64,000 bases of DNA, taken from Polaribacter sp. WD7. Its GTDB lineage: Bacteria > Bacteroidota > Bacteroidia > Flavobacteriales > Flavobacteriaceae. The first letter of the stretch is position 1. Each line of letters starts with the position of its first letter. The DNA is taken from positions 372,001-436,000 of the forward strand of contig NZ_QPEJ01000018.1 in assembly GCF_003335085.1 (NCBI RefSeq), read 5' to 3'. Shown one piece after another: positions 33,315 through 41,352 of this stretch. Below the pieces are notes generated by a model. The model had not been told where the DNA came from, searched no databases, and was given only the letters and a program-made list of their open reading frames with translations. A program made the translations under genes and the position numbers.

Positions 33315-35561
33315 TTATTGTTTTGTACTTAAATAAAACTCTTCATAAGTATTTAAAAGGTTCATAAGCGCTGCAATTAAATCTTTAGTTTCTAGTAAAA
33401 TACTAAAATATAGCGTAGTATTTTTTGGGCTAGTTTCGTCAGATCTAATTCTAGCAACTTGTTTCTCTACAGACAAAGAAACCTTGTTTAATAATTCTCT
33501 TTTTTTGATTAATATTTCGTTCAAATCATCAAAAGTCCTATTCTTAAATATGTCACTTACTTCATAGAGTAAAGAAGACAACTCATTATTAATTTCTTTT
33601 AAATCTTTTAATTGTCCTTTTTTAAGATTTTTATGATTATTGTTTACATGCTTATAACTAGCCCTAGAAATATAACTAATAGATTGAGCAGCATCTTGCA
33701 AATAACCTAAAACCATAATGTAAAATCTACTGGCTTGAACAGAGGTGTCGTCCAAAGACTTAATAAAGTAAAAAACGCCATCTTTTAAACCATCAATTTC
33801 ATCATTTAGTTTTTCAACATGCTTATCAGTTTTACGTAGTTTATTAAGGTCATGATTTGCCAAATCATTTACAACATTAGTATATAATTTTTCTATTCTA
33901 GTACCCACCCCAGAAATATGATCTGCACTTTCTTCAATAACACCATTTATTGTTATTAATTCTGCTCTTTCTATATGTGTTTTCTTTTTTACCTCATTAG
34001 ATTTTTTTCTGTGTCTAATGGTATTTCTTGCAATCAAGAAACCAACTACTATTAGTAATACAGGTATCATAGCCATGTGCCAGCTAATAATGTAGGCAAT
34101 AACTCCTGCAGCAGTAAACGCTATAATAGCAGTTAAAAACCAACCACCAATAACATTAAGCACACCAGCAACTCTGTATACAGCACTTTCTCGTCCCCAA
34201 GCTCTATCTGCTAAAGAGGTACCCATGGCTACCATAAAAGTAACATAAGTAGTAGAAAGTGGTAATTTCATAGAGGTAGCAATAGAAATTAAAACACTTG
34301 CCATAATTAAGTTTACAGAAGCTCTTACCAAATCAAAAGCAGGCATTTCATAAGTTTTATCTTTTGGTAATTTAATAGATGGTTTTTCAAATTTAGAATT
34401 GATATAATTTTGTGTTTTTTTAGGAATAATGAAGTTGATTCCAGAGTTTAAAAACATAGCAAATCTTACCGTAACTCTAGATAAGTTATTAGGTCTAAAT
34501 TTTTCATGTCCTTCTCCTTGTCTAGATAAATTAATACCTGTTTCTATTACAGATTTTGCTTTAGAAGAGGTCCATAAAGTAACAACCATAATTGCACCCG
34601 CTAGTAGAAGCAACCAAATGTTAGATGGTACCCTTTTAGCCAAACTACCCATAGAGAATGCTGTGGGTTCTATACCAGAAATACTCCAAGCTTCGTAAGA
34701 ATTTAGGGCAGCTATAGGTACACCAATAAAATTAACCAAGTCATTGCCAGCAAAAGCCATAGCTAAAGAAAAAGTACCAATACCAATAATAAGTACTAAA
34801 ATATTAACTTTAAAAAACTTGATTAAAAGTGAAGATAAACCTGTCCAAATCAAAAAACTAACGGTAATAATTTGTAATGTGCTACCTTCTAAAATACCCT
34901 TTATGTTTTCGTAAAATTCAGTTCCTTTTAAACCTTTTATAATGATAAAATAGGTAATAGCAGTAATGGCAAAACCACCAAAAAGAGCGTTGATGTATGT
35001 AGGTTTATTTTCAAAATTAAAAGAGTAAATCAATCTAGAAAAATACTGCACAATAGCTCCTACAGAAAAAGCAACAACTACAGAGAGTAAAATTCCTAAA
35101 ATAATTTGAGTTGCAGTTTCATAGTTAATATAACTCCATATAGCAGAAATACTTTCTGCATCATTAGAAGCAATTTTTAGGAGGGCAATAACAACTGCAG
35201 AACCTAGCAATTCAAAAACAATAGATACTGTTGTAGAAGTTGGCATGCCTAAAGAGTTAAAAATATCTAGCAGTAAAATATCAGTAATCATAACAGCCAT
35301 AAAAATGTACATTACATCTTGAAAAACAAACATGCTGGGGTTAAAGATTCCTTTTCTGGCAACCTCCATCATTCCGCTAGAAGTAACCGCACCAAAAAAA
35401 ACGCCAACGCTTGCAATGATCATGATTTTTTTTACTGATATTGCTTTAGAACCAATGGCAGAATTTAAAAAATTAACAGCATCATTACTAACACCAACTA
35501 CTAAATCTACAATAGCTAAAACAGCCAAAGCTACTAGCATCAAGATATATGGATCTCCCAT
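33315..35561 (-). CDS. PiT-type inorganic phosphate transporter with C-terminal PhoU-like domain
   Basis: 748 residues. Two inverted PiT repeats with VGVSNDAVNFLNSAIGSKA near the N-terminus and AFAGNDLVNFIGVPIAALNS (about 270), the phosphate and cation-binding signatures, and about 10-12 membrane helices. The last about 215 residues (from RAELITINGV) form a soluble helical PhoU-like domain. In most bacteria this is a separate protein (Pit accessory protein); fusion forms are typical of Bacteroidota. Symports phosphate at the inner membrane. Divergent from a TonB receptor with TAACA repeats on both promoters, which supports phosphate control. Confidence 0.93.
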   Translation of the reverse strand: MGDPYILMLVALAVLAIVDLVVGVSNDAVNFLNSAIGSKAISVKKIMIIASVGVFFGAVTSSGMMEVARKGIFNPSMFVFQDVMYIFMAVMITDILLLDIFNSLGMPTSTTVSIVFELLGSAVVIALLKIASNDAESISAIWSYINYETATQIILGILLSVVVAFSVGAIVQYFSRLIYSFNFENKPTYINALFGGFAITAITYFIIIKGLKGTEFYENIKGILEGSTLQIITVSFLIWTGLSSLLIKFFKVNILVLIIGIGTFSLAMAFAGNDLVNFIGVPIAALNSYEAWSISGIEPTAFSMGSLAKRVPSNIWLLLLAGAIMVVTLWTSSKAKSVIETGINLSRQGEGHEKFRPNNLSRVTVRFAMFLNSGINFIIPKKTQNYINSKFEKPSIKLPKDKTYEMPAFDLVRASVNLIMASVLISIATSMKLPLSTTYVTFMVAMGTSLADRAWGRESAVYRVAGVLNVIGGWFLTAIIAFTAAGVIAYIISWHMAMIPVLLIVVGFLIARNTIRHRKKSNEVKKKTHIERAELITINGVIEESADHISGVGTRIEKLYTNVVNDLANHDLNKLRKTDKHVEKLNDEIDGLKDGVFYFIKSLDDTSVQASRFYIMVLGYLQDAAQSISYISRASYKHVNNNHKNLKKGQLKDLKEINNELSSLLYEVSDIFKNRTFDDLNEILIKKRELLNKVSLSVEKQVARIRSDETSPKNTTLYFSILLETKDLIAALMNLLNTYEEFYLSTKQ

Positions 35562-35585
35562 TTTTTGTCTTTATTTTTAACTGAG

Positions 35586-35593
35586 CAAAGTTA
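35586..35593 (-). promoter_or_regulatory. Promoter -7 element of the PiT gene
   Basis: TAACTTTG on the minus strand, 25 bases before the PiT ATG. Confidence 0.55.
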
Positions 35594-35611
35594 AATACTC
35601 ATTAATTTGAT

Positions 35612-35640
35612 AATGTTATTTTAATGTTATGAAATGTTCA
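35612..35640 (-). promoter_or_regulatory. Pho-box-like direct repeats facing the PiT gene
   Basis: On the plus strand AATGTTAT occurs at 35612 and 35623 (11-bp period), followed by AATGTTCA at 35633 (10 bp). Read on the minus strand these are TAACATT repeats about 20-45 bp upstream of the PiT -7 element, the same unit as in the array at 35721-35780. Confidence 0.5.
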
Positions 35641-35720
35641 CGTATTAAAAGTACTGTATTAACTACTTTAAAAAGTAAAACTTATTAAACATTTAAAAAT
35701 CAAAAGTAAAACATTTTTGG

Positions 35721-35780
35721 TAACATTCTCTTAACAACCTAATAACAGAAGCATAATTTATAACTAACATAGACTTTACA
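35721..35780 (+). promoter_or_regulatory. Six-fold 11-bp periodic TAACA array, Pho-box-like
   Basis: TAACA at 35721, 35732, 35743 and 35765, with TAATT at 35754 and TTACA at 35776: six units at an exact 11-bp period on one face of the helix. Spacing and unit resemble the TTAACA-type PhoP boxes of Bacillus subtilis. The array ends just before the expected -33 region of the TonB receptor promoter. Confidence 0.6.
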
Positions 35781-35789
35781 AAAGTAATA

Positions 35790-35797
35790 GACTTTTG
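35790..35797 (+). promoter_or_regulatory. Possible promoter -7 element of the TonB receptor gene
   Basis: GACTTTTG has one mismatch to TAnnTTTG and lies 22 bases before the ATG at 35820, directly behind the TAACA array. A weak core promoter fits activator dependence. Confidence 0.4.
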
Positions 35798-35819
35798 CGG
35801 CAGTAAATTAAACACTAAA

Positions 35820-38528
35820 ATGAAGAAAATTTTATTTATTATTTTTTTAGCCTTAAGTCAATTTATAACTGCACAAAGCAACGGTACTTTAAGAGGTTTA
35901 TTAACAGATAAAGAGGCAGGCAATGAGCCTTTACCATTTGCTAACGTTATTATTAAAGGCACAACAAATGGATCTACAACAGATTTTGACGGAAACTACT
36001 CAATTAGCGTACCTGCAGGAACACATACTGTAGTGTTTAGTTTTTTAGGGTATAAAACCATTGAAAAAACGTTTACCATAAATAAAGGACAAACCATAAC
36101 CATCAATCAACAAATGTCTGCGGAAGAAGGTGTTGCTTTAGATGAGGTTGTTGTAAAATCTACTACAAGTAAAGAAAAATCTAGTGCATTGATTCTAGAA
36201 CAAAAGAAAGCCGTAGCTATAAAAACTTCTATTGGAGCACAAGAGTTATCTATAAAGGGTGTGTCTGATGCAGAAGGAGCCGTAACTAAAACAGCTGGTG
36301 TGTCTAAAGGTTCTAAAAATATTGTGGTTAGGGGTTTAGGTGATAGATACAATTCTACAACTTTAAACGGATTGCCACTACCTTCTGATGATCCAGAATA
36401 CAAAAATATATCTTTAGATTTTTTTGATACGAGCATCATTAAAAACATTGGAATTAACAAAGTTTTTACCTCAGAAATTAATGGTGATGTAGGTGGAGCA
36501 AATATTGATATTTCTTCTAAAGAACTTTCTAAGAAAAAATTATTTAATATTGGTACTTCTTTGGGTGTAAATACACAAACTGTATCTAAAGAGTTTTTAA
36601 CAATAGATGGCACAAATAGGTTTGGTACACAAAATTTATCTATACCTGTAAACGATTTAAATAAGTATTCGTTTAACAACTCTTTTAGACCACGTAGCCA
36701 AGATTTTCAATTTGACAATAGCTTTTCTTTTGCAGGAGGAAGAAAATACGATATTAAAGACGATACATTTAGTTTCTTTGTGGTTGGTGCATTTGATGCC
36801 GGATATAATTTCTTAGAAGGAAACATCAAACAAACCACAAGCGCAGGTGCTATCTTTTTAGATCAAGATTTCTCTAAATATGATTTTAATGTATCTCAAA
36901 TACTAATGGCAAACCTGAATTATAAATTTGATGCAGGTCATAACATAGCTTACAATCATTTATTTATTCATAATAACAAACAATCTATAGGAGATTACTT
37001 TGGAGAGGTAAATCCAGAGCAAGATGGAGATTTAGAATTTCAAAGAAGACAACAAACTAATAATAATGAAGTTTATGTAAATCAGTTTTTAGCAAACTAC
37101 AAGTTTTCTGAAAGATTAAACTTTGATGCTAAAGGATCTTTAAATTTTATTAGAGGTAATGAACCAGATAGAAGAACTAACAAGTATCTTTTAAGAGACG
37201 ATTTTTTTAGTCCTCAAACAAGTTCTGCAGGAGAAAACGAGCGTTTTTTCTCTAAATTAGAAGAAAATGACTACGCAGCTAAAGGAAAATTTACATATAA
37301 ATTAAAAGAAGACGAGGAGGATATTAGCGTACTAGAAGTAGGAGGAGATTATAGATACACAGAGCGTTTGTTTTCTGCTACAATTTTCAATCATGATTTT
37401 TCTACCAGAATACCAATAGATATCGATAATCCAGATGAAATTTTTAATCAATCTTCAATCGATAATAATATTTTTGACCTGCAAACAGGTAGAGGAAGAG
37501 GAAATAATCCTAATGCTTTTGTACCATTTACTTATAGAGGAAAAAGACAAATATTTGGTGCATTCGGTAATTTGGCATATCAATTTAGTTCTAATTTAAT
37601 AGCTTCTTTTGGTGCGAGGTTCGAAAAAATTCAACAAAGAGTTACGTTTAATACCAATATTGCTAATTCATTTGTAGAAGGACCTTCTTTTTTAGATAAA
37701 ACTTATGTATTACCAAGTTTTAATATTAAATATAACTTTAATGAAAACAGTATTGTTAGGTTAGCAGGAAGTCAAACGTACACTTTTCCTCAATTTAAAG
37801 AAACAGCACCTTTTAAATACCAAGACATTACTTTCTCTAGCCAGGGTAATCCAAATTTAAGACCATCAGACAACTACAATTTAGATGCAAAGTATGAGTA
37901 TTATTTTTCATCATCAGAATTAATTACTGTTACAGGTTTTTATAAATATATTAAAGATCCAATTTCTAGAAGTGAAATTCCTTCTGGAGGTAATACATTA
38001 ACTTATTTAAATGTAGGAGATGATGCTAGCGTTTATGGTATAGAGTTAGAAGCAAGAAAGAAAATTGTTAATAATGAAGAGCAAGATTTAGAAATTTTTG
38101 CTGGTTTAAATACGTCACTATTGGTGTCTAACGTTAATTTAGATGAAAATTCTGTAGCTCAATTTACCAACACTTCTAGTGATTTAGAAGGTGCAACACC
38201 AATTTTGGTAAATGCAGACATATCATTAAATAAAAAATTTAATGATAATACATTTATTTCTTCAATAGTTTTTAATTATTTCAGTGAAAGAGTATATTCT
38301 GTTGGAACAAGGGGTTTTGAAAACGTAATTGAAAAAGGAATTCCAACATTAGACATTGTTTCTTCATATAAATTAAGCAAACACTATGGTTTTAAATTGA
38401 AAGCAACAAACTTATTAAATCCTGATTTTCAACTAGAAAGAGCTGGTTTTAATGGGGGTGAGAATGTAGTGTTAAGAAATTATAAAAAAGGTGTTAACCT
38501 TAGCTTAGGATTTACGTACGACTTTTAA
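35820..38528 (+). CDS. TonB-dependent outer-membrane receptor with carboxypeptidase-like domain
   Basis: 902 residues. Signal peptide (about 1-18), an N-terminal carboxypeptidase-regulatory-like domain (GLLTDKEAGNEPLPFANVII to VVFSFLGYKTIEKTF, in parts), a plug domain (SKGSKNIVVRGLGDRYNSTT; GDVGGANIDISSKEL) and a 22-strand-type barrel to the C-terminal LSLGFTYDF. Imports a ligand across the outer membrane with TonB energy. It is not a SusC type and no SusD follows; its partner is the beta-helix lipoprotein at 38636. The Pho-like promoter and divergent PiT gene suggest a phosphorus-containing substrate, which is inference. Confidence 0.92.
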   Translation: MKKILFIIFLALSQFITAQSNGTLRGLLTDKEAGNEPLPFANVIIKGTTNGSTTDFDGNYSISVPAGTHTVVFSFLGYKTIEKTFTINKGQTITINQQMSAEEGVALDEVVVKSTTSKEKSSALILEQKKAVAIKTSIGAQELSIKGVSDAEGAVTKTAGVSKGSKNIVVRGLGDRYNSTTLNGLPLPSDDPEYKNISLDFFDTSIIKNIGINKVFTSEINGDVGGANIDISSKELSKKKLFNIGTSLGVNTQTVSKEFLTIDGTNRFGTQNLSIPVNDLNKYSFNNSFRPRSQDFQFDNSFSFAGGRKYDIKDDTFSFFVVGAFDAGYNFLEGNIKQTTSAGAIFLDQDFSKYDFNVSQILMANLNYKFDAGHNIAYNHLFIHNNKQSIGDYFGEVNPEQDGDLEFQRRQQTNNNEVYVNQFLANYKFSERLNFDAKGSLNFIRGNEPDRRTNKYLLRDDFFSPQTSSAGENERFFSKLEENDYAAKGKFTYKLKEDEEDISVLEVGGDYRYTERLFSATIFNHDFSTRIPIDIDNPDEIFNQSSIDNNIFDLQTGRGRGNNPNAFVPFTYRGKRQIFGAFGNLAYQFSSNLIASFGARFEKIQQRVTFNTNIANSFVEGPSFLDKTYVLPSFNIKYNFNENSIVRLAGSQTYTFPQFKETAPFKYQDITFSSQGNPNLRPSDNYNLDAKYEYYFSSSELITVTGFYKYIKDPISRSEIPSGGNTLTYLNVGDDASVYGIELEARKKIVNNEEQDLEIFAGLNTSLLVSNVNLDENSVAQFTNTSSDLEGATPILVNADISLNKKFNDNTFISSIVFNYFSERVYSVGTRGFENVIEKGIPTLDIVSSYKLSKHYGFKLKATNLLNPDFQLERAGFNGGENVVLRNYKKGVNLSLGFTYDF

Positions 38529-38635
38529 AAAACGCTCTAATTCGTAACAATTCTTTAAAATTAAGATAAAATAAATTAAACAAAACCAATATAATTTTGT
38601 GGTGAACAAAACAATAAAATCTAATTAAAACAATA

Positions 38636-39808
38636 ATGAAAAAAACAATTTTAACCTTTGCAGCAATTGCTTCTTTAATCTTTACAGGATGTTCCTTAAG
38701 CGATGATGACCAAGTAGTAATAGGAGGTGGTGTAGAAGCAACTTCTCAAAATTTAGCAGGTAATTTAACAACAGATTTAAGATTAGAATCTGGTGTTTCA
38801 CATAACTTAATAGGTGCTTTATTAGTAAAAGATGGTGCTACATTAACTATAGATGCTGGTACTACTATTAATGCTTTAGCAGGTGGTACAGATGTATATA
38901 TTTTAGTAGAAAAAGGCGGTAGAATTATTGCTGATGGTACACCAGAAAATCCAATTAAATTTACATCTAATGCAACTGTTCCAAGAGCAGGAGATTGGGG
39001 TGGAATCATAATTAATGGTAATGCACCTTTAAGTCGTCAAGAAGGCACAGAAAGTAATGCCGCTACAGAGGTAAACAACGGTGTTTTCTTTGGAGGTTCA
39101 GACATCGCTGATGATTCAGGAATTTTAGACCATGTAATTATTGAATATTCTGGAGCAAGAATTGACGATGAAGCAGAACACAACGGATTAACATTAAATG
39201 GAGTTGGTTCTGGCACTACACTTTCTAATATTGCTATTTTCTTTGGAGATGATGATGCTATAGAATTTTTTGGAGGTACAGTTAACGCTTCTAATATTTT
39301 AGTTGTAAATGCTAAAGACGATATGTTCGATTTTACTCAAGGTTATGCAGGTACATGTACAAACTTATATGGTATCAGAGAAAATAGATACGAAGCTGTA
39401 ACGTCAGATCCAAGAGGTATTGAGGCAGATGGTAACTTAGATGGAAACTCTCCTTCAGATATTAACGAATCTAATTTTACAATAAACGGAGTAACTATTA
39501 TTAATAATGCTGCAGGTGTAGAAATGTCTGATGGTATTAAAGTAAGAAGAGATGCAAGAGCTACCATTACAAACGCTTACTTGGCTTTAGGTACTGGAGC
39601 AATCTTTGGAGATGTAGTAGATTTACAAGATAGTAAAACAGATGCAGACGATGCAACTTCTGTAACAGGAGTAGCTAACACAGCAAATGCTTTAGATATT
39701 ACAGATGTAAAAAATACAACTACTGGTGGAGCAACTATAAACTTAACATCAGGAACATCAGGAGGTGCAGATGCATCTGTGTTTTCTTGGACAGGGTATA
39801 GTTTCTAA
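38636..39808 (+). CDS. Beta-helix surface lipoprotein, partner of the TonB receptor
   Basis: 390 residues with a lipobox ending at Cys19 (SLIFTGCS) followed by SDDD, an acidic stretch as in surface-exposed Bacteroidota lipoproteins. The body shows the right-handed beta-helix pattern of repeating short strands (GAKLxVxxGATLTIDAGTTI type: LLVKDGATLTIDAGTTI, ADGTPENPIKFTSN, GDWGGIIINGNAPLS). Polar residues line up as in ligand-binding beta-helices. 107 bases after the receptor and before a strong terminator, so the two are an operon. Likely a surface substrate-binding or capture protein. Confidence 0.85.
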   Translation: MKKTILTFAAIASLIFTGCSLSDDDQVVIGGGVEATSQNLAGNLTTDLRLESGVSHNLIGALLVKDGATLTIDAGTTINALAGGTDVYILVEKGGRIIADGTPENPIKFTSNATVPRAGDWGGIIINGNAPLSRQEGTESNAATEVNNGVFFGGSDIADDSGILDHVIIEYSGARIDDEAEHNGLTLNGVGSGTTLSNIAIFFGDDDAIEFFGGTVNASNILVVNAKDDMFDFTQGYAGTCTNLYGIRENRYEAVTSDPRGIEADGNLDGNSPSDINESNFTINGVTIINNAAGVEMSDGIKVRRDARATITNAYLALGTGAIFGDVVDLQDSKTDADDATSVTGVANTANALDITDVKNTTTGGATINLTSGTSGGADASVFSWTGYSF

Positions 39809-39827
39809 AACTAATTTCAATAATTTG

Positions 39828-39857
39828 AAAAGCAGGCTCTAAGCCTGCTTTTTTTGT
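39828..39857 (+). terminator. Terminator of the TonB receptor operon
   Basis: An 11-bp stem (39828-39838 with 39842-39852), loop CTA, followed by a T run. Confidence 0.92.
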
Positions 39858-39972
39858 ATAGTATTTGAGTATAGACAGGTATAGTTTTTTATGTATTTTT
39901 AAGCTTTATAAAACTAATTTTACTAGTGTACCATATTAGTTATTCATATAATACTGAAATACCTAAGTAACC

Positions 39973-40974
39973 ATGAAAATAAAAGTAGAAGAAATACAAA
40001 AAAAACTGTATGCTCTTTTTGTAAAGTATCATTTTACTCAAGAAAAAGCAGCATTATTAGCTAAGGTTTTTACAGAAAGTACGGTAGATGGTGTTAGTTC
40101 TCATGGTATAAATAGAGTTCCCTTATTTATCGATTATATAAAAAAAGGAGTTGTAGATATTAATACAGATGCAGAAAAAGTAGCTTCTTTTGGTAATATA
40201 GAACGTTGGGATGGTAATTTTGGTGCCGGTATTTTAAATGCAAAAACCTGTACAAATAGAGCTATAGAATTAGCAAAAGAATACGGAATGGGGTTGGTTG
40301 CCTTACGCAATACCAATCATTGGATGAGAGGCGGCAGCTATGGCATACAAGCCGCAGATGCTGGTTGTATTTCTATACTATTTACAAACACCCAACCTAA
40401 TATGCCACCTTGGGGTGGAAAAGACAGTCGTATTGGAAACAACCCTTTTGTGGTAGCTATTCCTAGAAAGAAAGGACATGTTGTGTTAGATATGGCTATA
40501 TCACAATTTGCGTTTGGTAAAATAAACGATTACAAGTTAAAAGGAGAAAAATTACCATATTACGGGGGTTGGGATAATGATAATCAACTGTCTAAAGACC
40601 CAGAAAAAATTTTAGAAAAAGAACGTGGTTTACCCATAGGGTATTGGAAAGGTTCTGCACTTTCTATGGTGTTAGATATGTTAGCCACAATATTATCTGC
40701 AGGAAATTCTACCTACAGAATTAGTAAAAAAGAAATAGAAACCGGAATTTCTCAAGTATATATTTGTATTTATCCCGAGGTATTTTATGACGATGGATTA
40801 TCGCAAAAACTGATAAAAGAAATTATTGATTTTACGCATGACGTAACTCCCATAAAACCTGGTGAAAAAACCTATTACCCTGGAGAACGTACTGCACAAA
40901 CTAGAGCTAAACAGTTAAAAGAAGGCGTACTGGTAAACGAGAGTATTTGGAATACAATTTTGAGCTTATCGTAA
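39973..40974 (+). CDS. Ldh-family NAD(P)H oxidoreductase, probably 2,3-diketo-L-gulonate reductase-like
   Basis: 333 residues, the usual length of the malate/L-sulfolactate dehydrogenase (type 2) family. Signatures: VDGVSSHGINRVPLFIDYI with the catalytic His, the NTNHWMRGGSYGIQAADAG segment, and GKDSRIGNNPFVVAIPR with VVLDMAISQFAFGK. The HWMRGG form is that of DlgD (3-dehydro-L-gulonate 2-dehydrogenase), acting in sugar acid metabolism with NAD(P)H. Monocistronic; it converges on the 122-residue gene with six bases between the stops. Confidence 0.88.
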   Translation: MKIKVEEIQKKLYALFVKYHFTQEKAALLAKVFTESTVDGVSSHGINRVPLFIDYIKKGVVDINTDAEKVASFGNIERWDGNFGAGILNAKTCTNRAIELAKEYGMGLVALRNTNHWMRGGSYGIQAADAGCISILFTNTQPNMPPWGGKDSRIGNNPFVVAIPRKKGHVVLDMAISQFAFGKINDYKLKGEKLPYYGGWDNDNQLSKDPEKILEKERGLPIGYWKGSALSMVLDMLATILSAGNSTYRISKKEIETGISQVYICIYPEVFYDDGLSQKLIKEIIDFTHDVTPIKPGEKTYYPGERTAQTRAKQLKEGVLVNESIWNTILSLS

Positions 40975-40980
40975 AATAAG

Positions 40981-41349
40981 TTATTCAATAATTTTTACGA
41001 AATCTTCAAAAGCTACATAGTAAGGTTGGTCTTTAAAAACAGGGCTTTCAACGCTTTCTGCATTGGCAATGCCTACACCAGCAAACCAAACTTTTGCATT
41101 GTTTTTTAGTGCATGATTTTTAAAGGTTTCCATCCAAATGGTATCATATTCTGCATTGGGGTTTTGTAGATTGCTAGTAGCTTTTACCAAAACAAAAATT
41201 GTAGGCTCTCCTTTTTTGAATAGTACAAATTGAGGATGTCTTTTTAATTGACTATTTATCGCCTGAAATTCGTACCCCATTTGGGTTAATTTTTCACCCA
41301 CAATGTTCATTGCTAAATTGTGCAATTCTTGTGCTGTTAAAACCTGCAT
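40981..41349 (-). CDS. 122-residue cytoplasmic protein of unknown function
   Basis: No signal peptide or membrane helix. It begins MQVLTAQELHNLAMNIVGEKL and has the segments FEAINSQLKRHPQFVLFKKG-like core (here FQAINSQLKRHPQFVLF) and YDTIWMETFKNHALKNNAKVWFAGVGIANAE (quoted in parts). In flavobacterial annotations such proteins are often labelled Na(+)-translocating NADH-quinone reductase subunit F, but none of the flavin or iron-sulfur motifs of NqrF is present, so I reject that name. It follows the helicase by three bases in the same operon. Confidence 0.75.
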   Translation of the reverse strand: MQVLTAQELHNLAMNIVGEKLTQMGYEFQAINSQLKRHPQFVLFKKGEPTIFVLVKATSNLQNPNAEYDTIWMETFKNHALKNNAKVWFAGVGIANAESVESPVFKDQPYYVAFEDFVKIIE

Positions 41350-41352
41350 ACG

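Noticed and set aside
36107..36679. 190-codon open frame antisense to the TonB receptor
   Set aside because: It lies fully inside a well-supported receptor gene with plug-domain motifs; the antisense product has no recognisable pattern.
39870..39900. Possible fifth copy of the AGGTRTWWWTACYT operator near CAGGTATAG
   Set aside because: Only the left half matches; the right half TACYT is absent and there is no suitable promoter spacing.
40981..41349. NqrF (Na+-translocating NADH-quinone reductase subunit F), the label often given to this family
   Set aside because: None of the NqrF iron-sulfur or FAD motifs is present, and the length is a third of NqrF.
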